Part shown: piece by piece, positions 15,973 through 22,309 of the stretch
Numbering within the stretch: position 1 is the stretch's first letter
Layout of the letters: each line of letters opens with the position of its first letter
From: Streptosporangiaceae bacterium
GTDB taxonomy: Bacteria > Actinomycetota > Actinomycetes > Streptosporangiales > Streptosporangiaceae
Length of the DNA: 22,309 bases
Reading direction: 5' to 3'
NCBI GenBank assembly: GCA_030052355.1
Contig: JASIGS010000602.1
Span: 1-22,309, forward strand
The notes under the pieces: generated by a model
What the model was told of the DNA's origin: nothing
The model's database searches: none
Seen by the model: only the letters and a program-made list of their open reading frames with translations
Position numbers and translations under genes: made by a program

Positions 15973-17421
15973 TTACTGATCTGTTTGCAGGTCTGTGTCG
16001 CGCAGCGGCTCGCGGCGCACCGCAGCCGCGAACGCGGCGAAGTTCTCGACGAACTTGTCGATGTCCGCCTCGTCGTGCTGGACCGAGATGAGCCACTGCT
16101 CGATCTTGCCCCAGGGTGGCAGGAAGACGCCGCCGTTGTGCTGGAAGAGCCAGTGGGCGTGACTGTAAGCGTCCTCGACCCCCAGGAACCCGCGAAAGTC
16201 GGTGACCGGCTCCGACGAGAACACCACGCATCCCTTGGCGCCGACCGACACCACGCGGGCGGCCAGGCCGTTGCGCGCTATCTCCTGCTCCAGGCCCTGC
16301 ACGGCCCTGATCCTGAGCTTCTCCAGCCTCTCGTAGGCGTCCGGGGTGGCCACCTGCGTGAGCATGGCCCGGCAGGCGGCCATCGCGAGCGGGTTGCCGT
16401 TGAACGTACCGACCATCTCGTAGTCGCCGTTGGCCACGTGCCCCATGACGTCGGAGGTGCCGCCGATCGCGGCTACCGCGATGCCGCCGCCGATCGCCTT
16501 GGCCAGGCACACGATGTCCGGCGTCACACCGGTAAGACCCACTGCGCCGGCGTGCCCGGCGGTCAGTCCGGTCTTGACCTCGTCGAAAGTAAGAAGGGCG
16601 CCGTGAGCGTGCAGCAGGTCCTTCAGGCCGGCCAGGTAACCCGGCTGCGGCTTGATGATCCCGGCGTTCATCATGATCGGCTCGAGGATCATGCCCGCGA
16701 CCTGGCCCGGGTTCTCTTCCAGGCGGCGCTGGACGGCGGCCAGGTCGTTGAACCCGACGACGAGCGTCAGGTCGGTAATCGCCCTGGGAATCCCGGTGCT
16801 GGCCGGCACGCTTTCCGGCCGGCCGGCCGGCCCGATCGGGTCATCCTCGTCGGGACAGACCGAGACCTGCACGGAGTCGTGGTGGCCGTGGTAGCAGCCC
16901 TCGACCTTGATGATGAGGTCGCGGCCGGTCACGGCGCGCATCAGGTGGACCGCGTCCATCGTGGCCTCGGTGCCGGAGTTGGCGAACCGCCACTGCGGCA
17001 GGCCCCACCTGGCGGACAGCTCCCGCGCGACATCGATGGCCGTCTGGGTGGGCTGGGCGAAGTGCGTGCCGCAGCCGACCTGATCCCTGACGGCTTCGAC
17101 GATGGCCGGGTGCGCGTGGCCGGCGAGGGACACGCCGTACCCGCCGTGCAGGTCGACGTACTCGGTGCCGTCCACGTCGTAGATCTTGGAGCCCTTGCCG
17201 TGGCTCAGCCAGACGGGCTGCGGGCGGGATATCTGCCAGCTCGAGACCACGCCGCCTGCGAGAGCGGTGCTGGCGAGCCCGGCCAGCCGGGCGGACTCGG
17301 GCTGGCGGCTGACGAAGATCTTCTCCTGGGCCTCGATGACGTCCTCGAGCGAGGCACGGGGTGCGGCGCTCGCCGGGGCGGGACTAGTCGGTCTGGTTGC
17401 TTCGGCCGGTGTCGTGGCCAT
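15973..17421 (-). CDS. Class III PLP aminotransferase, glutamate-1-semialdehyde aminomutase-like
   Basis: A 482-residue PLP enzyme. Visible features: YDVDGTEYVDLHGGYGVSLA (~81-100), the PLP-phosphate motif NSGTEATMDA (~148-157), TGRDLIIKVEGCYHGHHD (~165-182) and LTFDEVKTG (~277-285), where Asp ~280 should pair with the pyridine nitrogen. The catalytic Lys is ~308 in CLAKAIGGG, and NGNPLAMAA follows at ~331-339. The TGRD...GCYHGHHD pattern is closest to HemL, but no haem genes are nearby and the N-terminus is extended, so a catabolic aminotransferase acting on the imported amine or amino acid is more likely than tetrapyrrole synthesis. I chose ATG 17421 because GAGGAG lies 7 nt upstream; a GTG at 17436 overlaps that site. 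A TetR-type operator is 22 bp upstream, on its promoter. Amino donor and acceptor are unknown. Confidence 0.87.
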   Translation of the reverse strand: MATTPAEATRPTSPAPASAAPRASLEDVIEAQEKIFVSRQPESARLAGLASTALAGGVVSSWQISRPQPVWLSHGKGSKIYDVDGTEYVDLHGGYGVSLAGHAHPAIVEAVRDQVGCGTHFAQPTQTAIDVARELSARWGLPQWRFANSGTEATMDAVHLMRAVTGRDLIIKVEGCYHGHHDSVQVSVCPDEDDPIGPAGRPESVPASTGIPRAITDLTLVVGFNDLAAVQRRLEENPGQVAGMILEPIMMNAGIIKPQPGYLAGLKDLLHAHGALLTFDEVKTGLTAGHAGAVGLTGVTPDIVCLAKAIGGGIAVAAIGGTSDVMGHVANGDYEMVGTFNGNPLAMAACRAMLTQVATPDAYERLEKLRIRAVQGLEQEIARNGLAARVVSVGAKGCVVFSSEPVTDFRGFLGVEDAYSHAHWLFQHNGGVFLPPWGKIEQWLISVQHDEADIDKFVENFAAFAAAVRREPLRDTDLQTDQ

Positions 17422-17442
17422 GATCGCGCTCCTCACGCGGTT

Positions 17443-17458
17443 GACTGAATGTTCAGTC
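17443..17458. promoter_or_regulatory. TetR-type operator upstream of the aminotransferase
   Basis: GACTGAATGTTCAGTC matches the site at 8408 with one central change. On the minus strand it reads GACTGAACATTCAGTC and starts inside the -10 hexamer TAGACT, exactly as at the oxidoreductase promoter. Confidence 0.75.
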
Positions 17459-17484
17459 TAAGCGCACAGGCAGACGCCTGACAA
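17455..17484 (-). promoter_or_regulatory. Promoter of the aminotransferase gene
   Basis: On the minus strand TTGTCA (-35, 17479-17484) is followed after 18 bp by TAGACT (-10, 17455-17460). The -10 overlaps the palindromic operator in the same register as the promoter at 8383-8411, which supports both predictions. Confidence 0.6.
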
Positions 17485-17631
17485 GGACTGGCCGCGGAAG
17501 GCGGGCGCTGGCGGGCATGCGCTGTCACGCCTGCCTGAGAAAGCCGAGCATGGCTCTATGCCATTCGGGTTTAATCGATTGTTCACGGCGGAGATAGGTC
17601 CGTGTTCAATACGTGCCTTTACCGTCCGCTC

Positions 17632-19260
17632 ATGACGTCCTCACGGATCACACCAGAACAAGCAAGTCGCCTCAGCCTCGCTGAGCAGCACGACTGGTTC
17701 CGTCGTGCTACCTCCCGCCGCGCGCTGCTGCGCGGCGGACTCGTCGGCGCAGGCGCCGCAGTCGCCGGGCCAGCCCTCCTCACCGGCAGCGCCTCCGCCG
17801 CCGCGACCAAGCCCGGCAGGAAGGGCGCGCCCTCTCTGCTGCAGCGCCACGACGGCCCTGGCGGCGCGTACCTGCCGCCGTTCGGCCGCCACATCGCCTA
17901 CGGCGCGGACCCCGGTACCCAGATGTCAGTCGGATGGCAGGTTGCCGCCGCGGTCAGCAATCCGTTCATCCGCGTTGGCGACTCGCCGTTCGGCCTGAGC
18001 CACCGGATTCCTGCGGAGGTCCGCAACCTGGCGACGCCCGCCAGCGTGTGGAACACCTCGACCAACACCCCCGTCGACTCGGTACCGCCGTCGCTCGCGA
18101 CGTCGACCATCGAGCAGTACTACCTGCACGCGCAGCTCAGCGGACTGCGGCCGGGCCGCACCTATTACTACAGCGTCGGGCACGACGGCTGGGACTCCGG
18201 TGACGTCGCCGGATCGTTCACCACCGCGCCGCGCGGCAGGGTCCCGTTCACGTTCACCGCGTACGGTGACCAGGGCGTCACCTACGACGCGGTCGGCACG
18301 ACGAACCTGATCAGGGCCCAGAACCCCGCGTTCCACCTGCACGCCGGCGACGTTTCCTACGCCGAATCCGGCGGCAGCGGGCTGCTCACTGACCCCTACG
18401 ACCCACGGGTGTGGGACCAGTGGTTCCCCGAGATCGAGCCGGCCGCCGGGGTCATCCCGTACAACGTGGTGGTCGGCAACCACGAGATGGAGCCGTGGTA
18501 CTCACCGGACGGCTACGGCGGCGACTTCGCCAGGTTCGACTTCCCCGGCACGACCAGCACCGGAGCGCCCACCACCTACTACTCCTTTATTTATGGGAAC
18601 GTGGGCGTTGTCGCGCTGGACGCCAACGACGTCTCCTACGAGTTGCCTGCAAACTTCGGGTACTCGGGTGGCGCGCAGGTCAGCTGGCTCAACTCGACAC
18701 TTGCCGCGCTGCGGGCCAACCCGCAGATCGACTTCATCGTCGTGTACTTCCACCACTGCGCGTACTGCACGTGCACCACGCACGGCTGCGACGGTGGCGT
18801 GGAGAAGTACTTCGTGCCGGCCTTTGACACCTACTCGGTCGACTTGGTGATCAACGGTCACAACCACATCTTCGAGCGCACGTACCCGATCAGGAGCGGC
18901 TCGGCCGTCAGCACGAACGTGCCGGTCGGGGCCAGCTGGAACTCAGCCAACGGCACGACGTACGTCACGGCCGGCGGGGCGGGCAAGAGCCTGTATGCCT
19001 TCTCGGCCGAGGACTACTACGAGGGCGACGAGCCGTCGGGCGCGCCTACGTCGGTAGCCACGTACATCAACGAGTACGACCCGTCGACCGGCGTGACATC
19101 GACCACGGCCGAGAACGTGAACTGGTCGGCGATCCGCTACACCGGTTACTGCCTGCTTGTCCTCGACAGCACGCCCAACCGGTCCTCCGGTGGGACGCTG
19201 CTGGTCCGCGGTCTCGACGAGGCCGGCAACGAACTCGACAGGTTCACGCTGCTGCGGTAG
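17632..19260 (+). CDS. Purple acid phosphatase family metallophosphoesterase, Tat-exported
   Basis: A 542-residue exported phosphatase. A Tat signal (TSRRALLRGGLVGAGAAVAG, RR at ~29-30, Ala-rich cleavage region near 55) precedes an N-terminal fibronectin-like domain (~85-200). All five metal-binding blocks of purple acid phosphatases are present: YGDQG (Asp ~213), HAGDVSY (Asp ~240, Tyr ~243), VGNHE (Asn ~283), YFHH (His ~374-375) and NGHNHIFER (His ~410 and ~412). These bind a dinuclear metal centre and hydrolyse phosphate esters outside the cell. An uncommon Cys cluster, HCAYCTCTTHGCDGG, sits beside the fourth block. Start choice is uncertain: ATG 17632 gives the usual short lead to the Tat signal but has no clear ribosome site, while GTG 17602 has a weak one. 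It is divergent from the aminotransferase, lacks the operator, and seems unrelated to that locus. Confidence 0.9.
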   Translation: MTSSRITPEQASRLSLAEQHDWFRRATSRRALLRGGLVGAGAAVAGPALLTGSASAAATKPGRKGAPSLLQRHDGPGGAYLPPFGRHIAYGADPGTQMSVGWQVAAAVSNPFIRVGDSPFGLSHRIPAEVRNLATPASVWNTSTNTPVDSVPPSLATSTIEQYYLHAQLSGLRPGRTYYYSVGHDGWDSGDVAGSFTTAPRGRVPFTFTAYGDQGVTYDAVGTTNLIRAQNPAFHLHAGDVSYAESGGSGLLTDPYDPRVWDQWFPEIEPAAGVIPYNVVVGNHEMEPWYSPDGYGGDFARFDFPGTTSTGAPTTYYSFIYGNVGVVALDANDVSYELPANFGYSGGAQVSWLNSTLAALRANPQIDFIVVYFHHCAYCTCTTHGCDGGVEKYFVPAFDTYSVDLVINGHNHIFERTYPIRSGSAVSTNVPVGASWNSANGTTYVTAGGAGKSLYAFSAEDYYEGDEPSGAPTSVATYINEYDPSTGVTSTTAENVNWSAIRYTGYCLLVLDSTPNRSSGGTLLVRGLDEAGNELDRFTLLR

Positions 19261-19290
19261 CGGCGAACCCCCTGCAGTTACGGGTCGATC

Positions 19291-19324
19291 TGTGGCCCCG
19301 GCCGGCTCGCCGGCCGGGGCCACA
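19291..19324. terminator. Bidirectional hairpin terminator
   Basis: A perfect 16-bp stem (TGTGGCCCCGGCCGGC and its complement) with a two-base TC gap between the arms lies 30 bp after the phosphatase stop and 29 bp after the stop of the converging FtsH-like gene. Position and stability fit a shared terminator, with no T-run. Confidence 0.8.
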
Positions 19325-19353
19325 ACGATGCAGGGCCGGCCAGCCGGTTGCTC

Positions 19354-21810
19354 TCAGCTGTCTGTGGCCGGGTCCGCGCGGTGCTCGGTCGTGGACGGCA
19401 GCGGGCTCAGTTCGGCCGCAGCCTGCAGCGGCGGTACGGGCAGCGGCACCCTGCGATCGCCGCCGCCGTGCGCCGCGAGCACGCGCTGGTGGTAGGCCTC
19501 GAGTTCGGCGACGAACTCGGGCTGCCGGTACGGGCGGCCGTCGACCACGGGTCCGACAGACCCGTCGATGATCGCGGTGACATCCTGGCCGCTGATCGTC
19601 TTGTGCAACTCGAGCGCGTGGCTGACCGCGAGCACGTTGGCGCGGTTGTCTGCCAGCACGGTTCCAGTGTTCTCGGCGAGCGCCTCCAGGTGCGCCTCGG
19701 CCCGCTTGCCGAGGGAGGTCTCCAGCACGTTGCGGTCGTTCCCGTCAGCGACGGGGTGCGCGTCGTGCGGCGCCCGCGTCGCGGCGTAGGAGCCGAACTG
19801 GCCGCCCATGCCCCACAGGCCCTCCATCGCCAGCGAGATGGTCGTGGCGTTCTGCAGGTCGCCGGACACCCCGGAACTTGAGTCCCCGCCGAAGAACATC
19901 CGCTCGCCGACCAGGGACGCCAGGCTGACCATGATGTCGGCCTCGTACTCGCTGCGCCAGGAAGTGAACTGCTCCTCGATCGGGATGGGCTTGACGAAGC
20001 CGAGGTAGTCCGCGCCCTTCTGGATCGTCGCCGTATCGATGACGTTCCTCTTCTGCATGAAGTAGCTGACCACCGCGTGGCAGGCCTCGTGCAGGGCGAC
20101 GGCGTGGCGTTCCCGTTCGACGTACTCGACGCCCTCGGACGGGCCCACGCTCTTGGCTAGCTTCGCCCGCGTCACGTCGCCCCAGGTGATCACGTCCCGG
20201 CCGTCCCGGAGGGCGGCTATCAGCGACTCGTTCACCAGGTCCTTGATCGTCGCGCCGGTCGCGTACGGGGTGATCGTCGCCAGGTGGTCGATCTGCTCAG
20301 GGGTGATCTCGTTACGGACCTTGGCGAAGTAGCCCTCGTAGGTGCGCTTCCTGCCCTCCTTGGACGGGTAGCCCACCCGGTACATGCGGTCGAGCCTTCC
20401 CGGCCGCAGCAGAGCCTCATCGAGTGCGCTCGGCATGTTGGTTGCCATCATGATCAGCATCCGGTACTTGGGCGGCGGCTTCGGCCTCATCCCGAGTGCC
20501 CGGCGCACCACGCGGTTGATGAAGCCGCGCGGCTTCTTCAGGCCGGACATCTCGGTGAGCAGCGCCTGCAGCGTGCCCATGCCGCCCCCGCCCATGCCCA
20601 TGCCGGTCGGGATCATCTGCCGGAACCTGCCCTGCCGCGGCGGCGCGGGAGCGGCTCGCAGCGCCTGCGCCCATAGCGCCGACTGGGTGTCGGAGCTGAG
20701 GTAGCTGAACCCGTGGCAGGCGGTGACCAGGCTGGCCGGGCTGATCGGCTCGTAGCCGGGGCCGCGGACGCCGCCCTGGCCGCCGACGCCGCCGCCGCGG
20801 TTACCGAGGGAGTCTGCCTCGTCGAAGAACACGATCACTCCGCCGTACCGCACGGACAGCTTGCGCAGCCTGCGGAACAACCCCTTCACCTTGAGGATGC
20901 CGACGCCGAAGAACATGTTGATGAACGCACCAGGGTCGACGAAGACGTACGGCAGCCCGGTCTCGCCCGCCACGGCCTCGGCCATCAGTGTCTTGCCGGT
21001 GCCAGGCGGTCCCCAGAGCAGGATGCCGCCCGGCACGTGTCCGCCCTTGGACTCGATCAGCTCGGGATTCTCCAGGAACAGGATGTTCTCCTTGACCTTC
21101 TCGAGCACGTGGTCCTGGCCCCATACGTCGGAGAACCTGGTGGTGACGTCGCCTGGGTAGTAGACGTCCACGCCGCCACGGGACATGAACCAGAAGATGG
21201 CCGCGAACTGCGCCACGCCGAGCGAGATGATCGCCATCACGTAGATGATGTCCGGCAGGACGTGAATGATCGTCGCGGGAACCTTGAACAGCCCGAGCAG
21301 CGGCGAGGTGTGGTAAGCGAGCCCGAAGATGATCGCCAGGACCGCGATCGCGATCAGCCACTTGACGGCGCGGGAGATCCGGAACCTGGTGTAGTCGCTC
21401 ATCCGGTGCGAAAGCCGGTCGCTGCGCGCGAACGCCCGCCCTGATGCCCGGTAGTAGCGCGGCGAGTGCTCGGCGATCAGGTAACTGAGCTGGCGGAGCG
21501 CCTCGATGCAGAACAGCAGCACGAGCCAGCGGCCGGTGCCCGAGGCCACCTGCAGGTTCAGTCGTGCCGCTGCGTTGAAGCCGAGTATGACGTCGTTCGC
21601 CATGTCGTACCAGACGACGATGAACCACAGCAGGGCGAGCAGGATGAGGAACTTCGACCGGTCCCACACGGCGAGTGGCTGGCGGGTTTGGCGCAGCGGG
21701 TCGTACCGGCCGTACGGATTGCGCGGGCCGCCGTTCCGGCGCCGGCGCCAGCGCGGGCGGCGCGAGCCGCTGCTGGTCAGGCCCGTCGGGTCGTGTGGTG
21801 GCTGGGACAT
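19354..21810 (-). CDS. Divergent FtsH-like membrane AAA+ zinc metalloprotease
   Basis: An 818-residue membrane-anchored ATP-dependent protease. After a basic N-terminus (RRPRWRRRR, ~17-25) four hydrophobic segments are seen (~54-70, 94-112, 150-166, 186-209); canonical FtsH has two. The AAA+ domain has Walker A GPPGTGKT (~267-274), a pore loop AFINMFFGVG (~295-304), Walker B VIVFFDEAD (~325-333) and Arg fingers in LLRPGRLDR (~467-475). Between Walker B and sensor 1 are extra stretches, a Gly-rich/low-complexity one (~338-412) and a basic one (~424-450). The protease domain has the zinc motif HEACH (~574-578; usually HEAGH) and the third ligand Asp ~651 in SGVSGDL, so catalysis looks intact. 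ATG 21810 is preferred over GTG 21813 because AAGGA lies 5 nt before it. Its A is shared with the stop of the upstream gene (TGATG), so the genes are coupled. It is not the housekeeping FtsH by architecture; substrates unknown. Confidence 0.87.
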   Translation of the reverse strand: MSQPPHDPTGLTSSGSRRPRWRRRRNGGPRNPYGRYDPLRQTRQPLAVWDRSKFLILLALLWFIVVWYDMANDVILGFNAAARLNLQVASGTGRWLVLLFCIEALRQLSYLIAEHSPRYYRASGRAFARSDRLSHRMSDYTRFRISRAVKWLIAIAVLAIIFGLAYHTSPLLGLFKVPATIIHVLPDIIYVMAIISLGVAQFAAIFWFMSRGGVDVYYPGDVTTRFSDVWGQDHVLEKVKENILFLENPELIESKGGHVPGGILLWGPPGTGKTLMAEAVAGETGLPYVFVDPGAFINMFFGVGILKVKGLFRRLRKLSVRYGGVIVFFDEADSLGNRGGGVGGQGGVRGPGYEPISPASLVTACHGFSYLSSDTQSALWAQALRAAPAPPRQGRFRQMIPTGMGMGGGGMGTLQALLTEMSGLKKPRGFINRVVRRALGMRPKPPPKYRMLIMMATNMPSALDEALLRPGRLDRMYRVGYPSKEGRKRTYEGYFAKVRNEITPEQIDHLATITPYATGATIKDLVNESLIAALRDGRDVITWGDVTRAKLAKSVGPSEGVEYVERERHAVALHEACHAVVSYFMQKRNVIDTATIQKGADYLGFVKPIPIEEQFTSWRSEYEADIMVSLASLVGERMFFGGDSSSGVSGDLQNATTISLAMEGLWGMGGQFGSYAATRAPHDAHPVADGNDRNVLETSLGKRAEAHLEALAENTGTVLADNRANVLAVSHALELHKTISGQDVTAIIDGSVGPVVDGRPYRQPEFVAELEAYHQRVLAAHGGGDRRVPLPVPPLQAAAELSPLPSTTEHRADPATDS

Positions 21811-22309
21811 CACGATCCTTGCACTGTGAACGAATTAACCACTGCGGCGATCTGCGATTCGTGTGCCGCGAAGCAGGCCTGGTAGCACTGGACGAGCAGC
21901 AGGTACAGCTTGGTCGTCGCGCCGTTGGTCAGCACGGTCTGGTCGAAGGCGTCCGGCTGGCCGTTGACGTCGTACTCGAACAGCTCGTTGATGCCCCGCA
22001 CGCCGTCTTTGCCGGTGACCGTGTCGCTGGTGATCAGCCGGAAGCCGGTGAGCGTCGAGCCGTCCTTCGCGGCCGCGCTGCGGGCCGGCGAGGTCACCGG
22101 CAACAGCAGGTCCTCCATGTTGTTGAAGGACAGTTCGGCGCGCAGCGACCCGTTCATGTCCTGCACGCTCGCGTAGACGACCGGCTCCCCAGAGCCGTCG
22201 AGTAGCAGGCTAGGAGGCGGGTTGAGCTGCGCGCTGTAGGCGCGCGAGAAGGTGATCGAGCCGCCGTCTGCCCCGGCCGGGGAGGTGCTCAGCGCCTCCT
22301 GCACCTCGG
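21810..22309 (-). CDS. Probable exported PsbP/LpqN-like protein, 5'-partial
   Basis: An open frame enters from the right edge and ends at 21810; about 166 residues are visible and the N-terminus is missing. The sequence has alternating strand-like segments (GSITFSRAYSAQL, SLLLDG, GEPVVYASVQDMNG, GFRLITSD, INELFEYDVNG, TKLYLLLVQCYQACF) and ends with HESQIAAVVNSFTVQGS. The closing pattern of a hydrophobic strand, a short helix and SFTV resembles PsbP/LpqN-like exported domains; this is a fold-level impression only. Two Cys in CYQAC could form a disulfide. The stop overlaps the ATG of the FtsH-like gene by one base, so its product is probably made together with that protease and may be its partner or substrate adaptor. 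A GTG at 22304 is in frame but has no visible reason to be the true start. Confidence 0.6.
   Translation of the reverse strand, partial: EVQEALSTSPAGADGGSITFSRAYSAQLNPPPSLLLDGSGEPVVYASVQDMNGSLRAELSFNNMEDLLLPVTSPARSAAAKDGSTLTGFRLITSDTVTGKDGVRGINELFEYDVNGQPDAFDQTVLTNGATTKLYLLLVQCYQACFAAHESQIAAVVNSFTVQGS

Noticed and set aside
15973..17421. hemL for haem biosynthesis
   Set aside because: The protein has the class III/HemL fold, but no other tetrapyrrole gene is nearby, the N-terminus is atypical, and the gene shares an operator with transport and catabolic genes.
15946..17448. A 500-codon open frame on the plus strand opposite the aminotransferase
   Set aside because: The opposite frame has intact PLP motifs and a promoter, while this one shows only low-complexity Arg/Val/Asp/Gly sequence, so it is a shadow.

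Overview
The window is G+C-rich DNA with strong G/C preference at third codon positions, occasional GTG starts, GGAGG-type ribosome binding sites, Tat signal peptides and many ATGA start/stop overlaps. This suggests a high-G+C actinomycete (Actinomycetota). The sequence does not let me name the genus. No rRNA, tRNA, CRISPR array, transposase or phage gene was recognised.

Layout. (1) Positions 1-6252, minus strand: two adjacent, clearly duplicated genes for very large secreted proteins. Each is built almost entirely from about ten ~100-residue beta-sandwich repeats (carboxypeptidase-regulatory/prealbumin-like), each with a conserved cysteine. The downstream copy runs off the left edge. (2) 6253-6444: a control region with four short direct repeats, two perfect DnaA-box sequences 40 bp apart and a small hairpin. 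(3) 6445-17484: a probable amine or amino-acid uptake and catabolism locus. It holds the ATPase of a PotABCD-type ABC importer with a TetR/BetI-type repressor (minus strand); a divergent FAD oxidoreductase coupled to an ADP-forming acyl-CoA synthetase (plus strand); the two permeases and the Tat-exported binding protein (minus strand); and a class III aminotransferase of the glutamate-1-semialdehyde aminomutase branch (minus strand). A 16-bp palindrome, GACTGAACGTTCAGTC, occurs exactly or with one mismatch in front of three of these transcription units. At two of them it overlaps a TAGACT -10 element in the same register. I infer that the local TetR protein controls the whole locus. (4) 12304-12613: the only gap over 300 bases between recognisable genes. 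It contains a hairpin and a likely small gene for a peptide with three in-frame 'DWC' repeats. (5) 17632-19260, plus strand: a Tat-exported purple acid phosphatase, followed by a strong hairpin terminator. (6) 19354-22309, minus strand: an unusual four-membrane-segment FtsH-like AAA+ metalloprotease, translationally coupled to an upstream gene cut by the right edge, a probable exported PsbP-like protein.

How the genes fit together: the binding protein, two permeases and ATPase would import a cationic or amino substrate. The aminotransferase and the FAD enzyme would remove or oxidise amino groups, and the CoA ligase would activate the resulting acid. No aldehyde dehydrogenase is present, and the substrate cannot be deduced from sequence alone. 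The most unusual items are the shared operator/promoter design, the DWC-repeat peptide, the paired DnaA boxes, the duplicated repeat proteins and the modified FtsH.
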